A DNA stretch of 64,000 bases from Hypomesus transpacificus (lineage: Eukaryota; Chordata; Actinopteri; Osmeriformes; Osmeridae), in assembly GCF_021917145.1 (NCBI RefSeq), contig NC_061074.1, positions 5,155,837 to 5,219,836 on the forward strand, in the 5' to 3' direction. The position numbers and the translations under genes were made by a program. The notes beneath the pieces were generated by a model that searched no databases, had not been told where the DNA came from, and was given only the letters and a program-made list of their open reading frames with translations. Each line of letters begins with the position of its first letter. The first letter of the stretch is position 1. Positions 1-11,629 of the stretch are shown here, piece after piece.

Positions 1-2997
1 TCAGACACCCGCGTGCATGCCTCCTGCCCGCCCGTCTCCAACGGTCACGGTGAGCTCCGGGGGCGTGTCCGCACTCAGGACCCCGTACTCCCTCACCGGC
101 CCAGGCCTCGGGCGGCCACGGTAGTGCCTGTGGAGAGACGAGACAATGCCTCCCTGAAGGCAACCCTGGCCCTGGTCACCCCTCACCCTCCTCGGGCCCT
201 CCACATCCTGCCCCCCTCCACCCAGACGCCTCCAAGGCTGTCCAGCCCCCCCCCGCCTGAGCACAAGGGCCTCCCCGCGGGCCTGTCCCTGGATCTGCCC
301 GATCCCAGCAGCTCGGAGGAGACGTCCAGCGAAGCGGAGACGCCAGGTAGCTCTCTGTCAGAGCTGGTCAGCGAGAGGCTGGACAGCACTGGGTCTGTCC
401 CCATGGCGGTCAGTCCTCTCAGCTCTACAGCCACGCCCCTCCAGGGCCCCTTCCCCAGCAACGACTACAACAACAACAACCCCATTCAGGCCCAGGCAGA
501 CGGCCTCCTGGACAGCCCCACAGACAGGTCGTCCAGCCCCACAGGCAGGTCCTCCAGCCCCACAGACAGGTCCTCCAGCCCCACAGACAGGTCGTCCAGC
601 CCCACAGGCAGGTCCTCCAGCCCCACAGACAGGTCCTCCAGCCCCACAGACAGGTCCTCCAGCCTCAGCACCGACAGCATCGACTTTGTCAGCGCCAGAG
701 AGAAGTTCCTGGGCCTGTCCCAGGACGACAGGACGCGCTCCCTGTCCGAGGAGGGACCTCAGCGGACCCGGCCGTCCTCGGAGGAGCCCAGTCCACATGA
801 AGACCCTGAGCAGGAGAAGGTGAGGCAGCAACATGTTCCCAACGCTTCCTCCCAAGAGGCCCACTCTAGCCGCTTCATGAGGTTCAGCTAGCTATCCATG
901 ATCTGTTTCCCCATAGCACCGCAACCATGGACACCAGCTAGCAGTGATCGACACTGTGACCTATTAACCATGCTAATAGTTAGTTGATGGCTGCATTTAT
1001 AGATCTGTTGGAGCTGCTTTCATACACAGACGTTGGCTGTTGCTGCTAACAGGGCCCGTCTGTGGGTCCCATCTATCAGGCATTAACTGGATTACAAAGC
1101 TCAGTGAGCCGATCAATAGAGAAGAGTGGATCTGATGTTCTAATCCAATAGAGCAGCAGTGACACCATGTGCTGGGTTTACCAGCTGCACTGCCACCTAC
1201 TGGAACTGCAGGGTACTGATGGTGTTGCACCTCTTCTGGCCTGACCAATAACGCTGTACGTCTTTCTTCCTTTTCCTCTCTCTCTCTGTCTCTCTGTCTC
1301 TCTGTCTCTCTGTCTCTCTCTCTCTCTGTCTCTCTCTCTCTGTCTCTCTCTCTCTCTCTCTCAGATCTCTCCTCATGCTGATGACGGTGTGGACAGACCC
1401 ACCCAGGACAAATCCTCACACCTTCATCACAATCATCCTCATGACAACGGAGTGTCAGTCCGCCACATCGTCACGGAGATCGAGTCCATCACCCACCCGC
1501 CCCCCCCGCAGCCCCCAGCAGCCTCGCCCGGACCCCGGCGAAGAGGACCAGGAGACGGGCGAGGTCACGCGGGGGTCGCTGACCCCTCCCTTCTACCCAC
1601 AGTCCCCCTCCACGCCGCCCCCGGATTGGCCGGTGGGCTCGGTGCGCCGGGTGACCAAGCAGCTGGAGCGAAGGCTGAGGCAGGAACTGGACGCGCCGGC
1701 ACTTCCTGGCCAGCGTTCGCCGGAGCAGCCCCCTCCCCGCTCCCCACTGTGCCCAGCAGGAGCCGACCTGTGCTCTCCCCTGCCCTCCCCCAGTGCTGAG
1801 GCACCCCCGCCTGCCCGCTCGCCCCTGCCCTCCCCCAGCGTCCCCGCTCACACACCCAACACGGACTGCCCGTCCGGGCTCCGTGCCAACTGCCCCGACC
1901 TCCTCCTCCTCCCCTGCCCCTCTCAGCCCACTCTGCCCCTCTCTACCGGAGCCACCCATGGCACCCAGCCGGGCCCCAGCCAGCCGTCTCCACCCAGAGA
2001 TGGAGAGGTGATGAACACAGACTCCAAGAGAGGCCTCAGCGGCTTCTCAGACATGGACACCCTCCCTGATCCCCACCCGGAGCCTTCGCCCATCATCCTC
2101 CAGCCATCCCTGGATCCCCACCCCGAGCCCCTGGCCTCCCCAGGGGCCCTGCTGTGGCTGGAGGGGGTGACGTTCCTGGACTCTGAGACCGACCCGGACC
2201 CCCCCTGTGACCCCCTGGCCAGACTGGCACCAGGCAGCCAAGAGCTGGAGAGGATCCAGGAGACTCTGAGGGAGCTGCAGGCCTTCCTGTACGAGGCTGG
2301 CGGTCCGGCGGGGGCCCCAGAGAGCCTGGAGCAGGACTCGGTGCAGGCCGAAAGGGCCCAGGCGATGGGGCCGGACAGTGAGCGGGAGCTGGGTCGGGGT
2401 CCTGGTCCGAGGCGGCCCCCCAGGGAGCCCCCGGTGTGGCAGAGAGCCATGGAGATTGAGGCTCGGATCCGCCAGGCGGGCCTCACGCCCCCCTCCCTGA
2501 TGAAACGCTCCGCCTCCCTGGCCAAGCTGGACTGCCTGGAGCTCTCCACCAACGACCTGAGCGACTGGGAGCTCTGCCCCACCCCTTACCTCCACGCCGC
2601 CTCCTCCGTAGCCCCTCAGGACCCCCCCTCCGCGGCCCACCCCCACCCCAGCCCCGACGACGTGTGGAAGAAGCAGCGCGTGCTGTCCCAAAGCCCCCCC
2701 TGCAGCCTCAGGGGCCAGACTGTCAGGGCCGGGGGCGGGGTGGGGCAGCACCAGGGGGGGTTCCCTCACCCTCCCTCGTCCCTCCCCGACTCCTCTCAGC
2801 CCTCTCCCCCAGGCCGACCTCCCCAGCAGGGGGGAGGGGGAGAGGAAGGCTCCCCGGACTCCTGGCAGGCCTCCCGTAGCGCCCCGGCCCCCGCCGTGAC
2901 GTCAGGGCGCCAGCAGGGGAAGGGCCACCCGCCTCGGAGGCTCCGCAAGGCCGCCGACAAGAAACGGACTAACACTGTGCTCTACAACACCATGTGA
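1..2997 (+). CDS. ssh2: Slingshot protein phosphatase 2, C-terminal exons (partial, 5' end outside window)
   Basis: Slingshot phosphatases dephosphorylate and activate cofilin/ADF, promoting actin filament turnover. Only the region C-terminal to the phosphatase domain is visible. Exon a (1-819) is open from the window edge and ends at AAG|gtgagg in phase 0. It carries a Ser/Pro-rich tail, a seven-fold 7-residue repeat and the slingshot-type motif DSIDFVSAREKFLGLSQD. Exon b (1365-2997) follows a CT-rich tract and acceptor ctcag. It encodes SVRHIVTEIESI, then DWPVGSVRRVTKQLERRLRQ, then MEIEARIRQAGLTPPSLMKR and SASLAKLDCLELSTNDLSDW, and ends RTNTVLYNTM before TGA at 2995-2997. All of these are slingshot-family segments as I recall them. 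Frame 0 must shift to frame 1 inside the C8 run at 1500-1507, so the gene as given is broken by one base. SSH2 rather than SSH1 is inferred from the ankrd13b-git1-tp53i13 neighbours. Confidence 0.86.
514..660 (+). repeat. Coding minisatellite in ssh2: seven 21-bp units
   Basis: Seven tandem 21-bp units at 514, 535, 556, 577, 598, 619 and 640 each encode Ser-Pro-Thr-Asp/Gly-Arg-Ser-Ser. The fourth residue alternates Asp or Gly in the order D, G, D, D, G, D, D. The unit is a multiple of three, so copy-number change keeps frame. Each unit has an SP site, a possible proline-directed phosphorylation target (inference). Confidence 0.95.
1278..1362 (+). repeat. CT-rich microsatellite forming the polypyrimidine tract before the last ssh2 exon
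   Basis: An interrupted (CT)n/(TCTG)n run leads directly into the acceptor ctcag and the last exon at 1365. The same arrangement precedes several exons of the other genes in this window. Confidence 0.85.
1500..1507 (+). other. C8 homopolymer where the ssh2 reading frame shifts by one base
   Basis: Upstream codons read in frame with 1365 (SVRHIVTEIESITHP). Downstream codons up to the TGA at 2995-2997 are one base later (DPGEEDQETGEVTRGSLTPP and on). Removing one C restores a single frame. An assembly homopolymer error is the simplest explanation; a true frameshift cannot be excluded. Confidence 0.75.
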
Positions 2998-4740
2998 CCT
3001 CACGGGCGCTAGCCTCTCTGCGTGTGTGTGTGTGTGTTTGAGAGCACGTTCCCACGTGCATGTGTTCTATATGCCCTATCATTAGGACTGCCTTGTAGTC
3101 ACCTAGTGTAGTTAGCAGTGTTTGATGGATGGATCTCTGGATGTTTTTATTCCAAGCCAGTGGGTGGGAGTATATATGGGGTCATGTCTGTTAAGATGAA
3201 TGGGTCATACTGGATGCTATGTAAGTATAGTCACATACTGTGTGTGTATGTTTGTGTGTGTTCCATCATTCGCCCTGCCCCCCCCCCCACCCCCACACAC
3301 AACCTGTTTATGGGTTATAAACATTTTTGTAAGGTCAAATGAGAGGGTTGTTTTCTGTAAACATGCACTTTTACTCTCTCATTTCGATTAGGTTTGTTTT
3401 CCGTTTTTAAATTTCTTTTTTATTCATAAAATTAATTTTGTTTGTACCCGGGAGTGTTTTCTTTTGCACTGAATCTTAGTTTGACTGTCTGTGTGTATAT
3501 ACTGTATACATATAGAGATATAGACATATAGAGATATATGTGTGTGTTCTGTTTTGTACAGAACTGTAAAGTTTTATGTCCTTATTCTTGTTCTGAACTG
3601 GACGAACATATAATTTTTTTATTCTTTGTTTTAGCTGTGACTGTTAAAGGAACTAAATGGCATACCTCCTGACTTGTAGGTGTATGTGTTCATTCTAATA
3701 TATTGAAAACACTCATCCGTTACTTAGTTCTGCTTCTTCCTTTATTTGAGATGTAAACACTCCAGTAGAACTGCCTTGCCTTCTCCTTTACTGCCCCTTG
3801 GTGGACAGAGTGGAAACTGCAGGTTGGACACCCCTCCCCCCCATCCCCTGGCTTATTTACACTATCACTATTTCAGAAGGATCCTCAAGCATAGCTTATG
3901 CAGTCAGAAGTAAATCTGAGAAGATTCAACAGATAAAAGTAGGCCAAAACACCCAAAAAGCTCCAGGAGTCAGACACACCAGGCCTCCCCAGTGAGTGAG
4001 ACGTCAGATCTGGGCGTGTGGCGTCGATGGTTCCCTCCCAGGCTCTGAGGCTTCTTTAAAGATGACATCTCACAGTACAGTAATTACCACATGAGATGTA
4101 GGACACCACCGTCGACCACTTCAGACACTTCTACGCTTCAGTCAGATCATGTTGTGTCCTTGGAGAGCTCTCCAAATACATGTCCTCCCCTGCAATAATG
4201 AAAGAATAACTAGAAATACTTCTAATAATAATGGTATGGGACAATAACAACGTGCCCTCATTAAAAAGGCTCAACATTGGTATAAACCACACGGGAACCA
4301 CATGACGGTTTTCTCTTAACAAAACGATTTTGTTGACAGAGAGGAAGTGAGGTGTCTTGGGCGTGGCTGCACCAGTTCATCTTCCTCCTCCTCTGCATAC
4401 TGATGCTGACATGTAGGCCATCTACCTACGGCTCCCTGGAGATTCTACACACACACCACACACACACACACACCACTACACACCCCTCACGCTCTCAATG
4501 TTTTAATGCTGTTCATTGGGGTTGAGTGACTCACCCGGCCCTGCAATAGGAGCGCCAGAGGACTACAGATTCTCTCAGAAACTGGTCCTGGGTGCCGGGC
4601 TGTGCTTACTGTAGCCGAGATGTTCTTAATACTCATTTCTCTTCTTGAATAACAACCAAATAAACTCATTTGAGGAATGAGTTTCAGTTTTATCTGCAGA
4701 AGTGTCAATCATCAGAACATAAGCAGACACATGAGAATGC
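2998..4740 (+). other. ssh2 3'UTR and intergenic sequence
   Basis: This non-coding stretch follows the ssh2 stop. It is AT-rich with GT runs and TATA/GATA-like simple sequence around 3490-3545. I saw no gene. A plus-strand AATAAA at 4659-4664 could be the ssh2 polyadenylation signal. Human CORO6 lies between SSH2 and ANKRD13B, but I saw no coronin-like exon here. Confidence 0.5.
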
Positions 4741-4761
4741 CACAGATGCTCAGTAACTGTT

Positions 4762-4767
4762 TTTATT
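4762..4767 (-). terminator. Candidate polyadenylation signal for ankrd13b (AATAAA on minus strand)
   Basis: TTTATT on the plus strand reads AATAAA on the minus strand, about 1.57 kb past the ankrd13b stop. A second minus-strand AATAAA at 3741-3746 is an alternative. The interval 4768-6337 is then ankrd13b 3'UTR. It holds CA and GACA repeats and no gene. Confidence 0.45.
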
Positions 4768-6337
4768 TACTTTTTTTTTTATATATATGCTGCTGCATCT
4801 GCAGCTCCTGTCCTTTGAGAAAAAACAGCCACTTTCAAAAGTAAAAAACAGAAATGAGTTCAGGCAAGCTAAACAGGAAGGAGGAGGCTGAGGCTAGCTC
4901 CTGACTTGTGCTGATGTGTCCGTCAGTTTCTTTTAAGGTCATAAAAACTCAAGCAGTTTGTGACACTGTGACATCCCCCTACCAAAACATGATTCAAAGT
5001 TTGGCTCAGATCGAAAATTGCTTTGTCAGACAGGTGTAGACTATGGTATACCAGGACCACAGCATACAGCGCATACACCCACCCAGACACACACACACCC
5101 ACCCACACACCCCCCCCAAGCAGACACATGCCCACCCAGACACACACCCCAAACAGAACACTAAAACACGGTTTAACCCTCTTGTTTCTGCAGACTTTTT
5201 CTGAAGGAGCTTTTCAGACAGAACACCAACAGCTCAAGTGTACATCAAATACATTGTACCCTGACTGCAGGGACAGAGAGACCTGCTTCCTCTTTCCTAT
5301 TCACATATGTGCTCAGCAATGTTCTAGTGTTGATAAAGTGGGTGAGTTCCCTGTATATCTGCAGCTCTCTAACCTCTCTCTAAGTACCACAACAGGAAGC
5401 CCTGCAAAGCATTCAGGAAACACACCTGATTTCCATTTGTCCCCATTCAGTTCTGTTGATGCAGGTTAAATCGAATGCTGGAGTGAAAACACTCTGAGAC
5501 CTAAACTTGTCAGCAGGCCTACTCAGACTTGTTAAGAAACAAGCATTAACTAGAACCCTTTAACAGTCAATTACAGCCCACCCACACTCAGTGCAGTACA
5601 TCTTCATTTTTGTGCTAAAACAAACGTAGCAATCTGTTCAGAACAAGACGTTTCCTTGGTTACAATTCCTCCAAATCCGCCCTCCTCTATTAACCCTCTG
5701 TGAAGAGAGGTCATTATCTCCGGTCCTGGACAGTGAACTCGTGTGCGAGCAGATTTCGACCCCAGCCCAGCACGAACACACACCTGCCTCGGCTGATTGG
5801 TTGATCCAGGAGGGTTATGGCTGGGCTGGACTAGTCTGCCTACCCTTGCAGGACTGGAGTCGGTCACTCTGAGACGGCTGAAGACGCAACACAGACATCC
5901 ATCATGCTCCCCTCCTCCAGTATGCTCCCCCCTCCCCCCCCCCCCCACCTACATACATGTGCACACGGAACCTAGCTAGCACAACTGGAGTGGGCAGTTG
6001 GTGAGACATTCATTCCATTATGATGAGATATTTCTTTAGTCTTGTGGTGGGGAGCCTAGCAGGCCAGCACCACAGAGGGGTCTGTCAGACCAGCGATGTA
6101 CGGTCGACAGACAGACAGACAGATGGACAGACAGACAGATGGACACACAGACAGACAGGCTGATCGTCAGTCAAACAGATGGACAGACAGACATACAGAA
6201 CGACAATTTAGGCAGCTGGACATGATTGTAGTCAAGGGAGAGATGTTGTCATAATCTGGGGAGGGTTAGGGTCCTCTGGCTCATTCATCCTCTCCCTGCC
6301 TTCCCCTCCCCTCGACCCCACATGGACCAATAGCCTC

Positions 6338-9280
6338 TCATTTCTCCATGAGTGACAGCTGGATGATACGCTGTAGCTCCTCCTCTTCCTGCCTCCTGCG
6401 CCGATCCGCCTCTTCCTGCTCGCGTGCCGATATCTCCATGGCAATGCGAAGCTGCTCGTCATAGCTGGAGGGAGTCTTCTTGGTGGGGGTGGAGCAGCGG
6501 CTGTGTGGGCGGGGCTTGTGCTGGGGGGTCCTGCATGGGGTTGACATGTTATGTGTAGGAGAGAAATATAGTCACCCAGTTACACACGCACACATTTTAC
6601 AGTAGGAGAAAGAGAGAGAGCGGGGACTAAAACAACAGAGATAGATGGACTAGCTCAGCCAGAGTCAACAGTCACATTGTGTGCTGTGAAAGCAGGAAGC
6701 TCTCTTGTCTCTGATACACTGGAGATTTCTGCCTAAAACCAACACTGGCAAAGAAGTGGATGGTTAGATGGAGAGAGCAGGAGAGGAAAGGAGAGGAGTG
6801 GGTATGGGGGGAAAGAGGGACAATGAGAGAACAAATAAAGAGGTGGAAGGAGGAAATGGAGGGAAAGGACGAACACTAACCGTTCCAGACGACTGGGGTC
6901 ACAGGAAAGGGGTTGTGCTCCTGGCTTGCTATTGGCCAGGGCCTCCCAGATGGTCACCTAGACAGGACAGACAGGAAGTGGAGAGTCACAACAGGAAGTT
7001 GATGAAAACAGACACAGGAACATTCTCTCTAGACTTGCACCTAGCTAGACAGCGATTCATTTCTATAACTAACTTCAGTTTTGAATGAAGCAGAGTGTGT
7101 TCCATGAGCCCATCCTACCTGGTCATACTCTGTCCCCACTTCAAGGAGACTCTGCTGGATGGCAAACTGCAGCAGATCCTCCTCCTCCTCCCGGATGCCC
7201 TCCCTCTGTTTGCCCCCAAGAACACTGTAGCCCTGGGGGGGATCGAACACGCAGGGGGGAATCTCCCCCCCTCGGCATGACGCTGGGGGGCACACATGAA
7301 CACATCAGGGGGAAGTGGGCTCCGTGTCAGGGATACGGACGCTGTAGGGAGCGTGGGGTGTGTGTGCGGTGTGTGTGGGGTGTGTGTGGAGTGTGCGTGT
7401 GGTGGGGGTGTTCTCACTGGTGGAACTGGAGCTGGAGACACTGGAGGCGTCGCTGCCTGGGGAGGGTGTGTCTATCCGGGGGGGGTCCTTCTGCCCCTCC
7501 CCCTCTGAATCGGCTTCCCCCCGCCCCGTCACCGCCCCCTCCTCACAGCCGTTCAGGTTGCCGAAGGTGATCCGGGCGTTTAGGATGTGGTAGATGGGGA
7601 TCTCTGGATGGAGGGATGGAACAGAAAGGGAAAGTGACTCCTGGAAACGTGGCACGGAAGTGGGTGTTGACGAATGTGACCGTTCAAAGCCATTTGAAGT
7701 CTCTCTGTCTGTCCTTCTATAAATATATCTTTCTATCTCCCGTCTCACCTATCTTGACAGGGAAGCCTGGGGGCAAACGCAGGGTGATGAAGTCACGGAG
7801 CTTGGCGAATAGAGCGTTGGATATGGCCATGAGGTCAATGATTGGTGCCACCTGCTCAGCCAATGAGAGCGGATGGGACTCACACAGCCACAGCTTGGCC
7901 TTGAACCTGAAAAGAGACACACACACACAGCGCACACACACACAGCGCCACACACACACACACACACACACACACAGCGCACACACAAACACAGCGCACA
8001 CACACACACAGCGCCACACACACACACAGCACACACACACACAGCGCACACACACACACACACAGCGCACACACACACACAGCGCACACACACATTTATG
8101 TTTCACCCTAAAAGCATTCTTGTTCCATCACCAAAAAATAATGAGACAAGAAGTCCTGGGTGTAAACACCGTTTTTATAGCTCCTGTCCAGAATATATTA
8201 GCTTAACAACTGTCCCTCAAGCACTTAGACCGGGTTTTCTCTCCAGCCAATCAATGTTTGCTATTTGCACTCATAAATAATGACTGGTGATGAGTATGAG
8301 ATAAAGTTGCACTGATGTCCAGCAATTTATCTGTAGAGCAGTGATCAAGATACGTAGATAAAATATATATATTTATCTGTATCAAATGAAGTATATATTT
8401 ATCTGTATCAAATAGCCCCAGCTGTGTCTTTCTGTGTGTCTTTCTGTGTGTGTGTGTGTGTGAATGTCACCTCTGGGTCTTGGTAGTGAGTTGGCAGGGG
8501 TGGCCGATATCTCTGGTGCCCAGGGTCAGACTGGGATTGAAATACTCCTCGGCCGTCAAGGCCGTGGGGTTGGTCACAGCAGGACACGGCATCTGAGTCA
8601 CCAGGGCCTTTGAGGGTTAGAAGAGAGAGAGGTTGATGAGACGAAAAAAAGATGTGGTAGAGAGAGAGATACAATGAGACAGACTGAGAGAGCCAGTGAG
8701 TGAGCCAGTGGGAGAGAGGGAGACAGAGAGTCAATGACGAAGGGAGGGAGGAAGGAAAGAGACGGTTCGCCGGCGGAAGCCAATTAAAATGGTGATCAGC
8801 ATCTTAAAAGACCAGCTCCCAAGCCAGGGAGCCTGCCGCGGCCAGCCTGTAAATATCAGCCGGCAGTAAAGACTTCCAATTTATGCCTTCATCTCAGCTG
8901 CGTGGGGGACAGAGATGAAGAGTAAGGATGGTGATGATGAAGAGGAGGAGGAGAATAATAATAAAAGAATCAGTGGGGTTGTTGGGCCTCCTCACCCCGT
9001 TATTAGGGCCCATATGTTGCTCCGCTATGCCTAAGAAGGACTGCAGAGGAGTCTTACCACCTGTAGGGAGAGAGAGAGAGAGTCAACACCACTGACACTA
9101 CATATTGGTACACGCTTCTAAAATATGCAGGACCCAAAGATGAACAGGTCAGCTGAAGGCAAGAAGGTTGACCCACCTTTAGGCTTGGCCTTATTCTGGT
9201 CCGAGAGGTGGTCAGTCCTGGTCCTGGTGACCAGCTCCACGTTAGACGCTCCGTACACCTGGAGGACAGGGACAGAGCAG

Positions 9281-9342
<62 letters not shown>

Positions 9343-11533
9343 TAGACAGACAGACAGACAGGCAGAAAGACAAACAGAAAGAGTATCAGTCACAATAAGT
9401 GGCATGTCGCTGAGTATAAACTGAGAACAAGGTCATGGCTAGTGGAGAACAGAAGTTCATCCATCACGCCAGAGCGACGCTACGGAAATGACAATGATGT
9501 GCAGCAGCCTGTCCCTCGTGAGCTACCTTGGCTTCATATCCGTTCACCATCTCCGTCTTCTCGCTCCGCCAGCCCAGGATGCCTGTCTTATTCCTGAACA
9601 CACACACCCCCCACCCCCCGCCACACACATCAGATATACACACCAAATCAACAGGCACACACACACACACACACAGCATATTAATATCCCATTGAGCTCA
9701 GGGACAGGCAGAATTGTTGCGTCCAGGTGGAGGCAAGAAGAAAAGGTCCTAACCCCGGGAGCTGTTCCTATCAGATCCGTGTCTATCACAGCCTTGTCTG
9801 TCACTGGTTACTGGGACACAGGCCAGCTCCAGCTCTCTAAGCTGGAGATGAGGGCAGACTCGATTCACTAGAGTATCACTTCTGTATTCATAACTGGATT
9901 ACTGGCATGTCTACAAGCTAGCTGACTGTGCCAAAGCTACAGAGGTGACACTAAATAAGCAGGAAGAGATGATTGTACAACCCCCTCTACAACCCCTCTC
10001 AACATCTCCCTATCTCTCTCTCTCTCTCCCTCTCTCCCTCCCTCCCTCCCTCCCTCTCTCTCTCTCTCTCTCCCTCCCTCCCTCCCTCCCTCCCTCCCTC
10101 CCTCCCTCCCTCCCTCCCTCCCTCCCTCCCTCCCTCCCTCCCTCCCTCCCTCCCTCCCCTCTCTCTCCCTCCCTCCCTCCCTCCCTCCCTCCCTCCCTCC
10201 CTCCCTCCCTCCCTCCCTCCCTCGTTAATGTCTATTTCTACTTCTCCTCCTCTCTCCCCCCTTACTTCTTCCCATGGACACCTTTCTCTCCCTCTTCCTG
10301 TCTGCCCCCCGTCTCTCTCTATTCAGCCCTCTGATCCAGACACCTGAGCTGCTCCAGGTGTGCCCAGCTGCTGTCCTCATCGACACTGCTCTGTCACCCT
10401 CCCTCCCTCCCTCCCTCCCTCCCTCCCTCCCTCCCTCCCTCCCTCCCTCCCTCCCTCCCTCCCTCCTCCCTCGCTGACTCTTTCCTCTTTATCGCTGGCC
10501 ACACTTGCCATGACCTCCTTTCAATTTGACACGCCTTCAACACGGCACACTCTCCTCCCTCCTCTTTCTCTCCTTCCCTTTTCCCACTTGCACCTTGCAT
10601 CTACCAATGACTCCTCTTTTCAAACTCTGGTACCCCCCCCCCCACTCTCCCTTTTCCTTCGCTCCCCTCCCCCAGTCTCTCACCTTTCAAAGGCAATGTT
10701 CTTGGTGTCCAGCTGGGTGGTGACCACGGCAGCAGACAGCCGCCCTGCTACCTGCTCCTCGCTGGGCTGCAGTGCCCCCAGCAGGCCAAGGCTGGTACTG
10801 CAGCCGCCGCTGCCACCGCCACCTCCCCCGCCGCCAGGTGAGGGCGCTGTGAGCGAGGACACACACAGGGTCTCACAAAACACCAGCTGTCTGTCATGGT
10901 CCACCTCCATGACCTCCGCACTGGAATCTGCTGGAGAGAGGAACAAATGGAGAGGAGCCAGTCAAGCTGGCAAGAGGAAGTGACATCACAGCGACGTCGC
11001 GGCACACAGTCACAGAACAGGAAGTTATAGGGAGGCTGAACAATGAGAGGGACGGAAGGAGAGGAGGAAGAAAGGAGGACGGGTAGGAAGGAAAGAAGTC
11101 CTGTGAAAACAGGAGAACAGAGAGGGACGCTGAATCCCCCTCCCCCCAACCTCCCTTTGACCTCTGACCTTGGCCCCGGAAAATGAAGCTGCGGTTTCCT
11201 CTCTGCCAGGTCATCTGTTCGAAGCCCATCAAGGTGGTGTCTATACGCAAGCACTGGCCACTCTTCCACACGCGGTAGGTATCGCTGGGGCAGATACGCG
11301 ACACCAAGGGCACTGTGTTCCGAACACACACACACACACATTACAGTAATATAACAAATGACCGCCACTTCACCCACATATAATTCACGAAGTTAGTAAG
11401 CCTCTGCCATGCAGTTTGACAGGAAGAGAGCAGGGCTTTCAAACACTGTTAATAGGAAGATAATAACATAACAGATGACTTACCCCAGCTAGTAAACTCC
11501 CACTTCATCTCAACATAGAAGTCCTGGGCCTGA

Positions 11534-11629
<96 letters not shown>

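Noticed and set aside
7041-7748. ankrd13b exon reading straight through 7283-7417
   Set aside because: The frame meets a stop after TEPTSP. A donor at 7417 (ACCA|gtgaga) and an acceptor at 7283 restore the family motif TTSCRGGEI, so this is an intron.
9281-10466. CRISPR-like or regulatory direct repeats
   Set aside because: They are simple microsatellites without unique spacers, in a vertebrate genome.
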